This document shows positions 1 through 12,756 of a DNA stretch of 64,000 bases, in pieces; position 1 is the first letter of the stretch; every line of letters starts with the position of its first letter. The notes beneath the pieces were generated by a model. It had not been told where the DNA came from. It made no database searches and saw only the letters and a list, made by a program, of their open reading frames with translations. Both the position numbers and the translations under genes were made by a program. The DNA comes from Platycnemis pennipes (taxonomy: Eukaryota > Arthropoda > Insecta > Odonata > Platycnemididae), in contig OW121852.1 in assembly GCA_933228895.1 (NCBI GenBank), positions 100,585,544 through 100,649,543 of the forward strand. The letters are read 5' to 3'.

Positions 1-1
1 C

Positions 2-478
2 CCCCAGTGCAGGATGCAAGAGGTGAGAGCAGTGAAGGAAAGGCTTACAGCCAAATACAGGCAGACTCTCAGGCGAATCTGGAGCTCAGACCTGTCTGGC
101 CATAACAAGGTTCTTGCGACCAACATCTTAGCGGTTCCGATACTGCTCTACACCTTTGGTTGCATCGAATGGAATTTCAGCGAGCTGCAAAACCTCGACA
201 GGGTAACGAGGGTAATGATTACCATCTATCGTAGTCTTCATCCGAAGTCTTCCGTCACCAGATTGTATCTCCCGAGAAAGCTAGGTGGTAGAGGGCTGAT
301 AAGCCTGGAGTGCCATCATGACAGAGTAGTCCTTAATACGGCTTGCCAGCGTGAAGGGCGCAAGCGGATGCACTTGCAAGTGCAATGCAGAAGGCTGTCC
401 TTCTCGAGTCCCTCCGCCTGCTTCCAAATGCTGGGTAGCCACCTATCCGACGGTTGCGGACGTGGCTACCCTTAGTCA
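2..478 (+). mobile_element. Non-LTR retrotransposon (LINE) fragment, C-terminal part of the polymerase
   Basis: Open from the left edge, so the element starts outside the window. The translation includes NKVLATNILAVPILLYTFG and then HPKSSVTRLYLPRKLGGRGL. The HPKxxxxRLYxPRKxGGRGL block is typical of the region after the reverse transcriptase in R2/R4/Dong-type and similar LINEs. The reading becomes unconvincing after about position 345, with the frame probably shifted. The clade call is tentative; LINE identity is fairly sure. Confidence 0.7.
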
Positions 479-1659
479 CGACTCCTCTCGAGTCTCCGGC
501 AATTATGCAATTATGACGGCAACGAAACCTGATATCAGCCCGAGACTCGGAGGAGGAAGTTACGTTATAGTAATTAATTCCATAAAACGAGTAATAATTT
601 GTGAATAAACTATAGTGTTGGGAAAAGAAAAGGCATTACTTTAGAATCACTGTTTCATTACGCTAAAAAGGATTGAACTCATCGACAACAATCCATGATT
701 TGACGGGATAATAGAGAGTACTACAGAATTTATATTAGAGAAGGATTGTAGCAAGTGGAAATTCAGGTTTACGACTTATAAATCCGTAAATATATATGAC
801 GTTTTCATCATGATTCCAATCAGTCATCAAGGTGTTTCAACATACCAGAGCTACCAACTATCAATCACCAAAAACTTTTTATTTTCTTTCGATCAACGAG
901 CATTAGCGTTCATTAAATGCATTTTTCCGTTGAAACTGTACAGTTTACCTCTTATTACTACGCTAAAATTATGTCCATTTATCTCCGTTACTTCATCCTT
1001 GCTCAAAGCCTTCTTCATTGCCACTAATGACTATCTTCCTCTTTACACCCAACGACAGGTTTCTTGGGAGATAGACAAATTTTGACAGTGGAAAAGGGGC
1101 ACAACAGAAATCCATGAATTGATCCCTGAACTTCAATGTTTCTGAAATAGCACTATCCACTTACCTAGTGTACCAAAATTCACAATAAAAACTTCACAAA
1201 AACTCTCGGCAATTAAAAATTTCGGAGTAGTAAATATTTTGAGTGACCACAAAATAAACACAAAAACATAACTGGGTTCGCATTGCCACAAATCGGGCTA
1301 AACGGCTAACGTTCCTTTGCGGTGCCAAAATCCGTCTACTGTAAAACATTTGAACTGTCTAGCTCATGAAAAATGCTCGCAAATTCAAATTGAAGAAATA
1401 AATTGAGGTCCATTTAGCCCCACTCTTACCTATTAACAGATCAAATCGGATGAAATTCACAGTCATGTGCATGTGAAATTTGAACAACTGGGAAACAAGA
1501 TAAAGCCGGTGTTTAGGCTTTAAAAATATAAGTTAAAAGAAAAAGGACGAATACCAGCTGGATTGATAGAAAACCAAATTTATAATGGATACAGGAAGTG
1601 AATGAAAATCAGAAAATCAAATTTTTAGGACTATGAATAAAATATTATTTCATGAGGCG
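479..1659. other. No recognisable feature
   Basis: AT-rich sequence. The first hundred or so bases may be the 3' tail of the LINE at the left edge. The small open frame near 810-1085 has no recognisable protein character. Confidence 0.5.
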
Positions 1660-1777
1660 AATCCTCGATAGTAAGGCGTCAGCGAATAAAAATAGAGGGA
1701 GACCGAAGAAATGATACTTCATAGATCTATGTCAAAAAAGGAATTGGATTAGATCCATAACAAACGTTGAAAAGGGG

Positions 1778-1820
1778 AAGAGTAAAGAGGAAACAGTAAA
1801 GAGGAAACAGTAAAGAGGAA
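1778..1820. repeat. 14-bp tandem repeat, three units
   Basis: The unit AGTAAAGAGGAAAC occurs three times in a row, the last imperfect, inside the LINE-like fragment. Confidence 0.8.
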
Positions 1821-1854
1821 AAATAGTTGCAGCAAGAAGAAGAAGTGTTTGAAC

Positions 1855-1873
1855 ATGATGATGATGATGATGA
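1855..1873. repeat. (GAT)n microsatellite
   Basis: About six GAT/ATG units, probably the simple-repeat tail of the upstream LINE remnant. Confidence 0.8.
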
Positions 1874-3355
1874 GAGTAATACTCTTTCCAGAAAGAGTCT
1901 TTCATTATATTTCCAGTACCATCGAGCGTACAATGATTCGACATTTACATAACATTTCAAATGGCAACTTACTAAATGACAATTCAAAATGACTGCAGGC
2001 AAATACAAATTTTCATCAATTTCCTTTGAAAAGAGCAGCAGACACCGTGTTGTTGGCTCAGGCAATCCAAAAACAAACCCTTTGTTTGATCTGTTTCCAT
2101 AACATTTTACGCAAAATTCCAATTAGGCTTATTATATATGCGACCGTGTTGATAAATTAGTCATTCACTCTTCCCTTCTTTCCCCAAATTGGTCCCCCGA
2201 CAGAGGACGCTCACCAACTCGCCACCATTCGGTGTGGATTTAGCGCCATCTGCGGTAAAAAAGTAGGGATGGAGGTATATGAAGTATGGGAGGAGGGATA
2301 TAAAAAATGGAAAGACATGAATGAATGGGGAGAGATGTAGGCACGCTTATACGCTTGGGACGGTAGGGCAGGATTGGTGAGGGGGAGGGGGAATACCTGC
2401 TGCTGATGCGGACGCCTCTGAATAATTCATGCACTTAAGACTTCATCACTTGTTCAAGAATACCGTACTAAGCGGAGAGAATACCAAGGGTGGCCGAGAA
2501 GGAAAACAGTGGGAAGAGTTAGCAGGCGTGATTGGGGGGAGGAACAGAGACGTGACGATGAGCGGTAAGAAAAAGCAGGAAGAAGGACAATTTTTGGGGC
2601 AGATACGCTGAATAGTCTCCAGTGGCTCAACAATGGGATTGAAGCTTTTAAGAAGGAGGTGAGACGATGATTACGTGTGGAAAATACCTCAAAGTTCTGG
2701 CGGGAGGCAAAAATGCGAAAAAATTGATCAAAATTGTAATGAGAAAGATAAAGTCGTTAAGGAGGGAAAAAGTTTTAACCAAAAGGAAGTTTATTAAATA
2801 TTGTGAAGAGGTCTAGCTATCTATAGAATCAAAGTTTCCTGAGTCGAAAAATTTATCACACGATATTATATGGTAGAAACTTTTGGAATTATATAATTGG
2901 TCATCAGTGAAACTTTTATACACCATGGTGATGAAAATTAAAATGAATCACACTTTTACACTATATTTAGGAAAAAATTGGTTTCAGCGCTTAAATAAAT
3001 TCAAAGAGGAATTATCATGTACCACATTTTCGCTGGCATTTGGTCAATCCTTAATGATGACAATGAAGCTTGGAAAACGGTATTTTTTTGGATAAAATGC
3101 ATTAAAAAGAACTTTCCGTCAAAAACCTAAGTTATTTATATTTACATTATATTTACAATATACTTTCGTTATATTTTTGTCATTACCAATGACAATTTTG
3201 TTCCAATTTTGTTACAAACAAACATGGTTTGGCAGGTTCATGAAAACTATCACAGCTCCTTTAAAATTACGACTTTCACTCATAAATTTGTTCATTTTCT
3301 CCTTATTTGATTCCATGTACCCTTATATTACCTTCTCAAGGAAAACCTTACTTCC
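1874..3355. other. No recognisable feature
   Basis: Contains a purine-rich stretch at about 2250-2680 (AGGAGGG, GGGGGAGG runs) that produces short open frames on both strands. None looks like a protein. Confidence 0.45.
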
Positions 3356-3548
3356 ACAATTCTCATTAAAAACCACGAACAAGCATGGAACAAACTTCCA
3401 CAGTTTTTATTAAAAACCACGAACAAACATGGTATCGGCACTTTATGCCACCAACAGGGTTATCGTAATGTGATCAGTTTTTATTAAAAACCGCAACCGA
3501 TCATGATTCGGCACATTATGCCATTATCAGGGTTATCAGTATGCAGGG
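3356..3548. repeat. Tandem repeat, period about 74 bp, two units and a partial third
   Basis: Two diverged units start with CAGTTTTTATTAAAAACC at 3401 and 3475, each followed by a CGGCAC(T/A)TTATGCCA core and CAGGGTTATC. A partial unit with CATTAAAAACCACGAACAA precedes them from about 3365. No coding potential. Confidence 0.75.
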
Positions 3549-3550
3549 TT

Positions 3551-3591
3551 ATGCCATCATCCGGACATAATAAAAATTCTGATGATGGCAT
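3551..3591. repeat. Inverted repeat (hairpin)
   Basis: ATGCCATCATC at 3551-3561 and GATGATGGCAT at 3581-3591 are perfect reverse complements with a 19-nt loop. It sits directly after the 74-bp tandem repeat and shares its ATGCCAT core. Confidence 0.8.
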
Positions 3592-3671
3592 TATTTGCCG
3601 AAAATATATTCTTCTGATTTTTAATAAAACGTTTCCGTGGAGATTCCTAAGAGCAGATGAATTCGATGAAT

Positions 3672-3698
3672 CTTCAAAGATTCGATGAATCTTTGAAG
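3672..3698. repeat. Perfect 12-bp inverted repeat with 3-nt loop
   Basis: CTTCAAAGATTC and GAATCTTTGAAG flank the loop GAT. There is no U-run or gene context pointing to a terminator role. Confidence 0.8.
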
Positions 3699-6600
3699 CA
3701 CGGCTACGAATTTCATAAGATACCTATTCTTAATTATCGTCGTCTTCGCTAACGGTACTATTTCCTGATGTTTTCGTCTACTTTTAATATAATTTGATCA
3801 AAAACATCGGTACAGTTCTTACCAATATAAATAACATACACTCCTTCTTTCGTATGTTATAATAATAAGGAAATAATGAGATTTCTGACAACATAAGTTG
3901 CCCCGATGCCTTAACGTGTATCAAAATCAATCTTCTCAAGAAGAAAAAATTGATTCACAGAACTCTTATAATGCACATCAGGCAAGATTCTAAGATTCAT
4001 CAGAAAGGAACCGTCGATAGCCTTTTTCTCCCACTGAACGCCAGTAAAAATGCATTTATCACGGAGGTGGAATTAAAGATATGACAAGCAGTAAGATTGA
4101 TAGATGATTTTTTGAGGAAGAAAGGGAAAGAAAAACACTACGTGCATATGGATTGAAGCTGTTCCAAGTGGAAGAAATCGTTGGCTGAAGAATTTAATTT
4201 ATGCCATTACAGGAAGAAAAGCACGGAGGAAAAGCCGAGGAGTCATGGGGTATTCGTTCAATAAATATTGTCCATCAGTGATCGTAAAATGAAGCCGTTC
4301 AAGTTTCGAGAATGTGAATAGGACTTAATATTTCACTGCCTTGAATGTTGCATGCAATTCTAAAGTCTATTCGATAAGTAGGTTGTCGGTCGAAGCCGTG
4401 AGAGGGAAGGATGAGACAGAAAATAAGCAACCAAACGACTCACTAAAAGGTTAAGTTTTTTTTAGATAAGACACGATGAAGTTTTCACCACGTTTTAATG
4501 ATGGACCACACCTGGAAGAGTATCTTTTAGCCTTCTAAGGATGGAAGAGTGTAAACTGGAAATTTTTAAGGACTAGAGAACTTTTAGAATCTTAATAAAA
4601 AACATCAGAATCCTAATTATTTCGTTATTTTTTTATTTTTAGTGGAATTCATAGCTAAAAGATTTCGATGACTTCGTAAACTTCGAGTAATTTGTGCAGA
4701 TGTTTTTAATAAGAACCGAAATTCTTATCTATCTTCGACTCCAATAAACAAACAACCATAGCTTTATTCGTTTTCTTGCCCCGTTTTGTATAATTTTCAT
4801 TACATTGAGAGCCCTGTATAGCGCTACATTAATAATTTAAACTCTAAGGTAAAAGGTATTTAAGAAACTAAGTTACAGGACTGTTATTTGAATGAGGATA
4901 TCCAAGTTTTAAATTATAACGGTATTGGAAAAAATACTGATTATAAAAAATGGCAGCACGTTAGTACTTAATTATCAATAATAAAAACTCATCTCCAAGC
5001 GCACTGCTTATGGTGAGCTATCCTATTGAGATGGTTAATTTGAATGGTCGGATAAAATTAGAAAAAATGGCCTCATATTTTTTCTACGCTAATAATACTA
5101 GTATAAATGAAGTAATCCAGCAGTAAAACGCTTTACAGTGATCTTCTGGAACTCATTGCAAAAATATGATTGAAATTGAAGTCCATACGCGAGCCAAACA
5201 AGATAGAAAATAAGTACTTGCAGAATTGCAAGCTATCACTGCTTTTGATCAAGAAAACATATAATTGTTGAACTTCTTAATAAAAACTTATATTTGAGAG
5301 TGCTTCTTATACGTCATTATTCATATTAAAGCCTTTTTTGCATGAAATTGGATACATACATCCAAAAACACTAATGTGGTTTATTTGATTAAATAGCTCT
5401 TTACTAATTGAAATTCTGCATTTGTGGATTCAGAATAAGAGCAATACATTATTAATATCTTCTACGCAGATGGTCAACTTTGCAAATCAAATATTAGCAT
5501 TACTTGCGTTTTGGAGGAATCTTAAATACCGGAAAAGGAAGACGTGTTTTTAAATAGTCAAGTTCGCTTAGATTTTTTCGAAACCTTACATTATTTTCAC
5601 AACTTTCTGACAGCCAAATTCAACACTAAAATTATTTAAATTTTTCCGCCAAAAGACGAATTAAATAATGGAAAAAAATGCCTATAAGGGCCTGCCAAGA
5701 ACTTTTATTTGAATGGAAATGGAATGTTCTGTCCCATTAATGTAAGAAGCCGCAGAGATGTTATATTTGCTTTGGAGCTAGTGAAAACAAGCTATTGAAA
5801 AGCATCGATTACAAGAGCCGTTGTAATAAGGCGACAGAACTTGCTGGCAACGACGCGTGTCATTTCCTAGGCTAATAAACTTTCTCCATTAGGAATGCTA
5901 GGGAAAAAAAGAGTATTTACAAAAGAAAAAACGTAACGGAGAACAAGAAGGAAAAGAGCGAGGTCATTAGCATCCAGCCAAATTCCAGGCGTCTTCACCA
6001 ATAACGCCCACATGTTTTTTAAAATATTAGAAAGATTTTCGTTCTACTTTAACGTGAAACTTTCCCAGGCGTGACCTAATTCTGCAGAACCTGTGTATAA
6101 GTAGCAAAGAAGGCAAAAGGAGTGGGGAAAGAAACGAATACGAATACGTTTCAGAGAGAGGCCGCGATTTATTGGATTGCACATGCGTGGGCATACGGAG
6201 TCGCAATTGAAGAATTCCGTTTATTTGTTACCCACGTGTACATCTCTATCACACTTAGAAACCTTGTTTGGTATTTCTCACTTAATTTATTCTACTTCTA
6301 GCAATGCGAAAGAGAACGATTAACTGACTTCACATGACTATTTTGTTTTATCGTTACGAGGAGGGGAGTGAGAAAGGCACTATTCTGAATGGGCTCCTAA
6401 AAAATGTATTTATTTTTTTAATGAACTTCAACATTTTCCACGCTTTTTATGAACCACAAGCCGCTTTACATGCATACGTGTGTATGCAAGCTTTATTGAT
6501 ACATATTAACTGAAAATTGTTATTTTCATACAGGATACTCAGTATAGTTACAGGATAATCAAAAACTGTTATTTCCGTCGCTTATTTGGTACATTGGATT

Positions 6601-9559
6601 GTTTCACACGACCCTTAAAAGCAGTTTCTCGGAAATTAATGGCTTATCATGTAAATTTTAACCAATGCAATTGCGTGACCTCAGTTTATTCGACGGTAGC
6701 CCAATATTGACGGTTGGGCGGTTGTGGAAGCAGGAAAGGCCAATCCCGGGGTCTGACCCTCAATACAAGAGACTGCTATTTGTACACAATACCAACCTGA
6801 TCCCCAAAATTTGAAAGCGAAACAGGCCATTTATTTAAATTAACGGTGCACTAACCTACGAGGCGCAGTTATTCAGCTTCCATTCTGCTTGTTTTAATTT
6901 GAGTTCATTGATGGAATTCAATTTTTAAAAGAGTAGATTTTATTCATTAGCTACTGGTTGTCAATTTTTGAGCAAAAATTGGACAAGAACAAAAATGAAA
7001 AAGCAACCAATTTGCTCAAATCTCATTTTAATCAGGTCCGCGAGAGGTTTTTATTGATGTTTCTCTTCAGATTTCAGACTTGATGAATATAAATTGATTT
7101 TATCCCAATTTTTTATTTTAAATTTAAATGGGAACTGTAATTAAAATTTGCATTGTTAAATAGACTCCATTAACTTTTTAGATCAGGATTTATTGATAGG
7201 CTTTAATGTAAATTGACATTTTTGCTTTGTATGATCCTCGGAAAATAAGACCTGATATGCTTAAGAATGCCTGGTTTTGGTTTAAGAAATGTCAAGTGCA
7301 AAATGCTATTTAAACATTCAATTTGTGTAAGGTCTGAATGAAGTATTCTTTAAATTTATAAGAAGTTATTACATTTAAAAGAGGAGCGAAAATATTGCCT
7401 TACATCAAAAATGCTAGAGTTTTTCCTATATGAGCCTTGTCCCTGGGAAAAAGAATTGATACGATTATGGTGAAATACCGATCACGTCTTTGACTAACTT
7501 TAGGATGCTAGTCTACGATGAGCTACGCAATGCAGTGACAGGCTTGAAGATAAAAATTGGTTGGGTGGCCATTATTTCAAGGCATGTGCCTCTATTACTT
7601 CATTGCAAGAGTGCTCCAAATGATAAGGCACAGTTTATTCACTCAGGACGAATGATATTCATTATCCTAGTAAAACTTTTGTGTGAGAGTCTGAATTACG
7701 GTATTAATTCCATTCCCAATTTTCTGCTTTGCGGACGGTGTAATAGCTAATGAAATTTCTGGAATACTTTAAGGATGTATCAAAATGAATGTCAAGAGAG
7801 AAAAAGGAGGATATTGATGAACGATTCGTCATCTTTAATGATGAAAAATCTGGATGTGAGGATTAACGTACTGGGCCGCTTACATCGTTAGAGACCCGTT
7901 TCGCGGTTATAAGGGCGAGTCACGGTGAGTAGGCCGGCTTTCTTTTGCGGTTGCCTCTACGAAGGCAATAAGTTATTGATTTTTACGAGACAGAAACGAA
8001 GGCCTACCGAGAGTGAAAAGGAGCAAGCATTGGAAGTAGATGGTAGTTATAGGAATCGATGACTTCTCCCTGTATAAACTAAGTTGAAATTTTGTCGCTT
8101 CACTAGATACAGTTCCATATTCAATGATTGACTCACTACGATCAATCTACGTTCAAAATTTTCTTCCTATGCCATTTAAATGTAGATTTACTATTTTTTC
8201 ATTTACTTCTAGGTATTTGATATTACTATTTATTACGTATGCATAAGTAGAAACTGTTCATTATGGTTTAAAATCTGTTTGCTAGTAGAAATATTCAGCA
8301 GAGAAACAATGAAGTGGTATAAAAAATTAATTCACGATCAACCAGTGAAGTCAATCATGACTCATCTGTGTTTAATATACACCCTAATACCCAAAAACAC
8401 CCGTCTGCTATGAAGGGAAAAAATTTATCTAATCTCAATGTTAGACATTGACTTATTTATTGCTTATCACAAGCACTTGGACTAAAACTAGTAAAAATGC
8501 ATCTACATTTGTGAAAACCACAATATATAATTACGCGGCATGGTGGTTGGTCACCTGTTATTATGATGATATTTTGCTGTGAACAAATTTAATAAATAAT
8601 AATATGAGCGGTTCTAAATATTTTTGAAGATATGGAATTGCACTTTTCTTGCATTGTAGCCATGTATTTTGCGTCACTAACTAATACGTGTATCCCTGAT
8701 TTCTACAAATTATCTCTCTTAATTATTGGCTTTCGTCTGTCCTGCTAAAGTACTATGGAGAGAGAAATATCTGCAGAATCAGACTCAAGCACTTGTGATT
8801 ATAATTTTTCCTGCGATTCTGATCTTTTCTTTAATCTTCTACTTCCAAAGATTTCCCAAAGAACACCTTCCAAAAACCGAGTGACGCTTTCCATACGATC
8901 AAAGGATTATTTTACATAACGTGATGTATTCCAAAAGCAGCAATTCCACAGAGAAAAAAATTATTCGCCTTGCAAGGGATTCGTGCCCGGATCCCTTGAC
9001 TCTTTTCCAAGATATATTGGAAGTGAATATGATTCCCAGGTATTTAATTTCACCTACCACACTCATTTTTACTCTGAAAACATTTTTTTGCAATTTATCT
9101 ATATACCAAAATGATATTATGGTGTATTTTTATATTTAATTCTAGCCTCCATCCTAGACACCAGAGACTAAAACAATAACAAACAAGGTCATCTTTTAGG
9201 TGCTTATTCCTCTCAGAATGGCTGCATACCAGCAAACAATCTTATTATCTTGAAAATTCTTTTAGACGCATTGCTGGCATTAATACGGAATATAACGGGT
9301 CCAATAAAACTATACTATGGTACGCCAAACTTACTTCTAACTATATCAGAGCTGCTTCCGTTGATATTTCCTTAAAAGCTGAGAGAGAGTTTCTCTGCAA
9401 ATAACAACATTTTTACGAATTCCGCATGCTCGGAGCTGGAATATTAGCTCCCTGAATAGAACCTTGTCATATGTCTTCTCGAAATAATAATCCGCAACAA
9501 CTTACTTTTTCATTTCAACCGGTTTTTTATCGTCATCTTAAGTCAACGATTCTGACTGG
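3699..9559. other. Long stretch with no recognisable gene or element
   Basis: AT-rich, with only chance short open frames. A locally GC-richer patch lies at about 7870-7990 and contains CACGGTGAGT, which could serve as a splice donor. No protein similarity supports an exon there. Confidence 0.4.
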
Positions 9560-9862
9560 TTTAACAAGCTCACCACTCGTTTCTCCTATCGGCTATCCTC
9601 TTCATATTTACATAATTCTTCTCCATCACATAATTTACTACTTGCTCCATACACAATGCATGATCATCCTTTTCTTTCATCGCATTCACTTGTCCCTCGA
9701 CGATTATCTTCACCAGGCCTCTCAAATATATGTTCAATTGAATTCAACTTTTTGGGTCCACCTTTTAAAATTGTCAGCAGACAACACTTTTCGCTCACTC
9801 TTCTTAGGACTTATTCGTTTGTCACTCCATCGATCTATCCGATTTCAATCATTTTTCTACAA
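9560..9862 (-). mobile_element. LINE 3'-end fragment, same family as the copies at 10.3-14.8 kb
   Basis: Its reverse complement aligns base by base, with gaps, to the 3' part of the copy at 10845-11930. The shared stretch reads on the - strand as GGCCTGGTGAAGATAATCGT (GLVKIIV) followed by an EGQV-like segment. It is truncated and damaged. Confidence 0.7.
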
Positions 9863-10175
9863 TAGATAATTTCTACTGATTCCAGCCTTCATGTCGTTTC
9901 CATGCCCACCTCTTTAAACTTCTTACTGATCTGCCAAGACTGCTATCTTAGGGCTAAGACACACGTGGCAGTTATTGCCGAGTCGACCGCGGTGCGCCGC
10001 CTCATCCGCCGCTTGAACACGAGCGGCTAAGTGCGGTGAATGAGGAGCCAGGCCAACTTGACTTCAGTATTCCTGTTGTAGTGAACGAGTGAAGATTGAC
10101 GTAGAGGAAGTTGCGTTGCTCTACCTACTTTACTGTAGTTGAAAGAATGGGAGAAAGGAGCGGCGATCTTGGTCC

Positions 10176-10281
10176 CACCCAAGACTTTCCCAAAGAATTG
10201 AAGAAGGATTTTTTTTTCATTTATTTTCATTTCATTTTCATTCCACCCAATATTTCTCCAAAGAAATGAAGAAGGATTTTT
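10176..10281. repeat. Direct duplication of about 40 bp
   Basis: CCACCCAA, 9-11 variable bases, CCAAAGAA(T/A)TGAAGAAGGATTTTTT occurs at about 10176 and again at about 10243, separated by a CATTTCATTTT-rich spacer. Confidence 0.65.
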
Positions 10282-10341
10282 TCATTACCTCTGGCCAAAG
10301 TTAAAGGAAGACGACCAAAAAGTGTTTAATGTCACGAGAAT

Positions 10342-10844
10342 GTTTCAATTTGGAATTCTGAAAAGAATTGGAGTGCCCTACAATGACCGAAGAATTATCC
10401 ACAGTTTGTATTAAAACCAAGCAGCTGTGATTAAATCTGGACTCAACTATAAAGAAGCAATAATAAAGAAAGGAGTGAGACAAGGCTGTACACTCTCCTG
10501 TAATTTTTAATGATTAAATCAAGAAATCCGTCAATGAAATCAACTAGAAGTCTTCTGGAGTGAATATCCATTTTTAATGCTTAAATCGAGCGAGCCATCA
10601 ACAAACTCGAAGAGAAGTCTTCTGGAGTGAATATCCTTTAAAACATAGCATGCTGCGATTCGCTGATGGCATAGCACTCGTAGCAGAGACAGAGAAGGAT
10701 CTAAATAAGACTCTAATATACATGGAAAGGACAATGGCCAGATATCTGAAGATCAACAAGAAGAAAACTAGGATATTGGTGTGCAGCAAGAAAGAAGAGG
10801 CCAAAACCAATGTCAAACTAGGGAAACAGAAACTAGGGAAACAC
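10342..10844 (+). mobile_element. LINE copy A, rearranged reverse-transcriptase fragment
   Basis: Matches the RT region of copy B: GGAATTCTGAAAAGAATTGG, CAATGACCGAAGAATTAT and GGAGTGAGACAAGGCTGTAC are shared with 10914-11050. It has stop codons and an internal tandem duplication (two GAAGTCTTCTGGAGTGAATATCC blocks ending at about 10572 and 10632). Its end encodes FADGIAL, a decayed RT motif C, and a KxNKKKTxIL block. It is joined in frame to copy B near 10840. Confidence 0.75.
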
Positions 10845-11930
10845 AAACCGACCTTCATTGCATTTGTGGATTTAAAGAAGGCTTTTGACAACGTGGATTG
10901 GTATTTAAAGCTTGAAATTCTGAAGGGAATTGGAGTGTCCTACAATGACCGAAGAATTATACACAGTCTGTACAAAAGCCAAGTAACTGTGATTAAATCT
11001 GGACCCAGATGTGAAGAGGCAAGAATAAGGAAAGGAGTGAGACAAGACTGTGCACTGTCTCCCGTAATTTTTAATTTTTACATCGAGAGAGCCATCAATG
11101 AAATCAAAGAGAAGTCTTTTGGAGTGGCTATCTATGGAGAAAAAATAAGCATTCTGCGATTCGCTGATGACATAGCACTCATAGCAGAGAAGGAGAGGGA
11201 TCTGAACAAGATTCCACTAAAAATGGAAAGGATAATGACCAGATATCAGCTGAAGATAAAGAAGAAGAAGACTAAGATACTGGTGTACAGCAAGAAAGAA
11301 GAGGCCAAAAACAATGTCAAACTAGGAAAACAGAAACTAGAAGAGGTGAAAGAGTACTATTATTTGGGAAACAGATTAACCAACGATGGACGAAGAAAGA
11401 AAGAAATAGTAAAATAGCCCAGGCAAAGAGGGCATTCTATCAAAAGAAGAATCTACTTGCAGCTGGGAAGACAAGAGTAGAAGTAGGGAAACAATTCATC
11501 AGGACGTGCAACCGTAGCATGTTTCTTTCTGGCAGTGAGGCATCGACAATAACAGCAGCGGAAAAGAAAAGGGTGGAAGCATTCGAAATGTGGTGCTACA
11601 GAATAATGGTGAAGATTAAATGGATCGACCGAGTAAGTAACGAGGAAGAGTGAGGAGTGGGAGTAAAGAGAAATCTTCTGAATACCCTAAGAAGAAGACG
11701 AGACAACTTAATTGGCCACATCATGAGACATGATGGCCTGATGAAGACAATCGTCAAGGGACAAGTGGACGGGAAGAATGGCAAAGGAAGGCCTCGTGCG
11801 AGATAACGGAACAAGTAATGAAGGATGTGAAAGAGAAGAAATGTGTAAATATGAAGTGATCAGGCGACAGTACTCAGTGAAGAGCTGTTTCAAACCCATC
11901 TGAGGGTTGATGCCCAATGATGATTATGTC
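10845..11930 (+). mobile_element. LINE copy B, reverse transcriptase to 3' end (RTE-like non-LTR family)
   Basis: Encodes RT motif A (FVDLKKAFDNVDW near 10864), the motif B region (GVRQDCALSPVIFNFY, with D replacing the usual G of GVRQGC) and motif C (LRFADDIAL near 11156). The frame stays open to 11417 and then shifts. Downstream, WCYRIMVKIKWIDRV and LIGHIMRHDGLMKTIVKG form the conserved C-terminal region, interrupted by stops, and the copy ends in GATGATTATG near 11925. No endonuclease is present, so it is 5'-truncated and inactive. The family assignment is tentative. Confidence 0.8.
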
Positions 11931-12247
11931 TCAATTTGATGGTTACACAACGTTTAATCTTTGCAATGATTAACTGGACTGAATTGAATAGATCTAAATA
12001 GTATACAACCAGTTACCCAGCAAAGGATATTAAAATAAGCGAAGTATAGGGGTCCATTGGAGTGCATGCTTTTATTGCACTAGAGGGCATATCTGTAATA
12101 ATTTTCTCACTAGAATTCTACGAGAACAAAATTATTCCTTAAAAATATGTTATAAACACGGTGATATAAACGAATAAACGAAGCAGTGTTTCCAATACTC
12201 TACGACCCTGACTGATGCAATATAAGAACGCCACGCCTACGCCAACT

Positions 12248-12548
12248 CAGCGGCGTCGGAAGTGGAGGGCAGGAGGGGCCGAAGCCCCCTCCTCCCCAAG
12301 AATTTACTCCGGGCCCTTGAGAAATGAGTAGTCTTATTTAATAAAAATTCAATTTCACTTGTTCCCAGCTTGCTTTTTCCCTTTTGATATATATTCTCAC
12401 ACCTCCGTATGCTCTTTTAGCGAAATTCTTTACTCTACTACCTCGTATCCGCAAGAAAATGCGGGCCCTTCTCTTAAGCTTCAGATCCTTTTCTTAGGAG
12501 TTCATGGTTGCACCCCCACCCCCAGCGAAAATAGTTCCGACGCCCCTG
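12248..12548. mobile_element. MITE with hAT-like ends (301 bp)
   Basis: The left end CAGCGGCGTCGGAA and the reverse complement of the right end, CAGGGGCGTCGGAA, differ at one position. The flanks CGCCAACT and CACCAATC could be a decayed 8-bp duplication (5 of 8 match). The interior is non-coding, with GC-rich ends and an AT-rich middle. The ends resemble the element at 26352-26506. Confidence 0.65.
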
Positions 12549-12756
12549 CACCAATCTAAATATTATATGAAGGCCACAATTAATTAATTACCGATAATGG
12601 TTAAATGATTTTTTTCCACACACATATTAATATTTTGTATTTTAGTACCCTTTTCTTGGTAACCGGCTGTACATAAAGGTACCCATTAGATCAGTGTGAA
12701 GATTAAAAGTTGCGTAACCACCAACTTGATGCTTTTATTGCCAGACATGCTTGTTA

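Larger units (their letters stand above)
1660..1873 (+). mobile_element. Probable LINE 3' end with trinucleotide tail
   Basis: The + strand gives a broken translation with NRGRPKK, then YFIDLCQKRNWIRSITNVEK, followed closely by a (GAT)n run. The RGRPxxxYxxDLxxxxxxxSITNVE pattern followed by a GATGAT tail is a common 3' end of arthropod LINEs. A stop codon interrupts it, so it is a dead fragment. Confidence 0.45.

Noticed and set aside
7870..7990. Upstream Pdfr exon ending at CACGGTGAGT
   Set aside because: A donor-like site exists, but the short frame before it has none of the cysteine and tryptophan landmarks of the hormone-binding domain.
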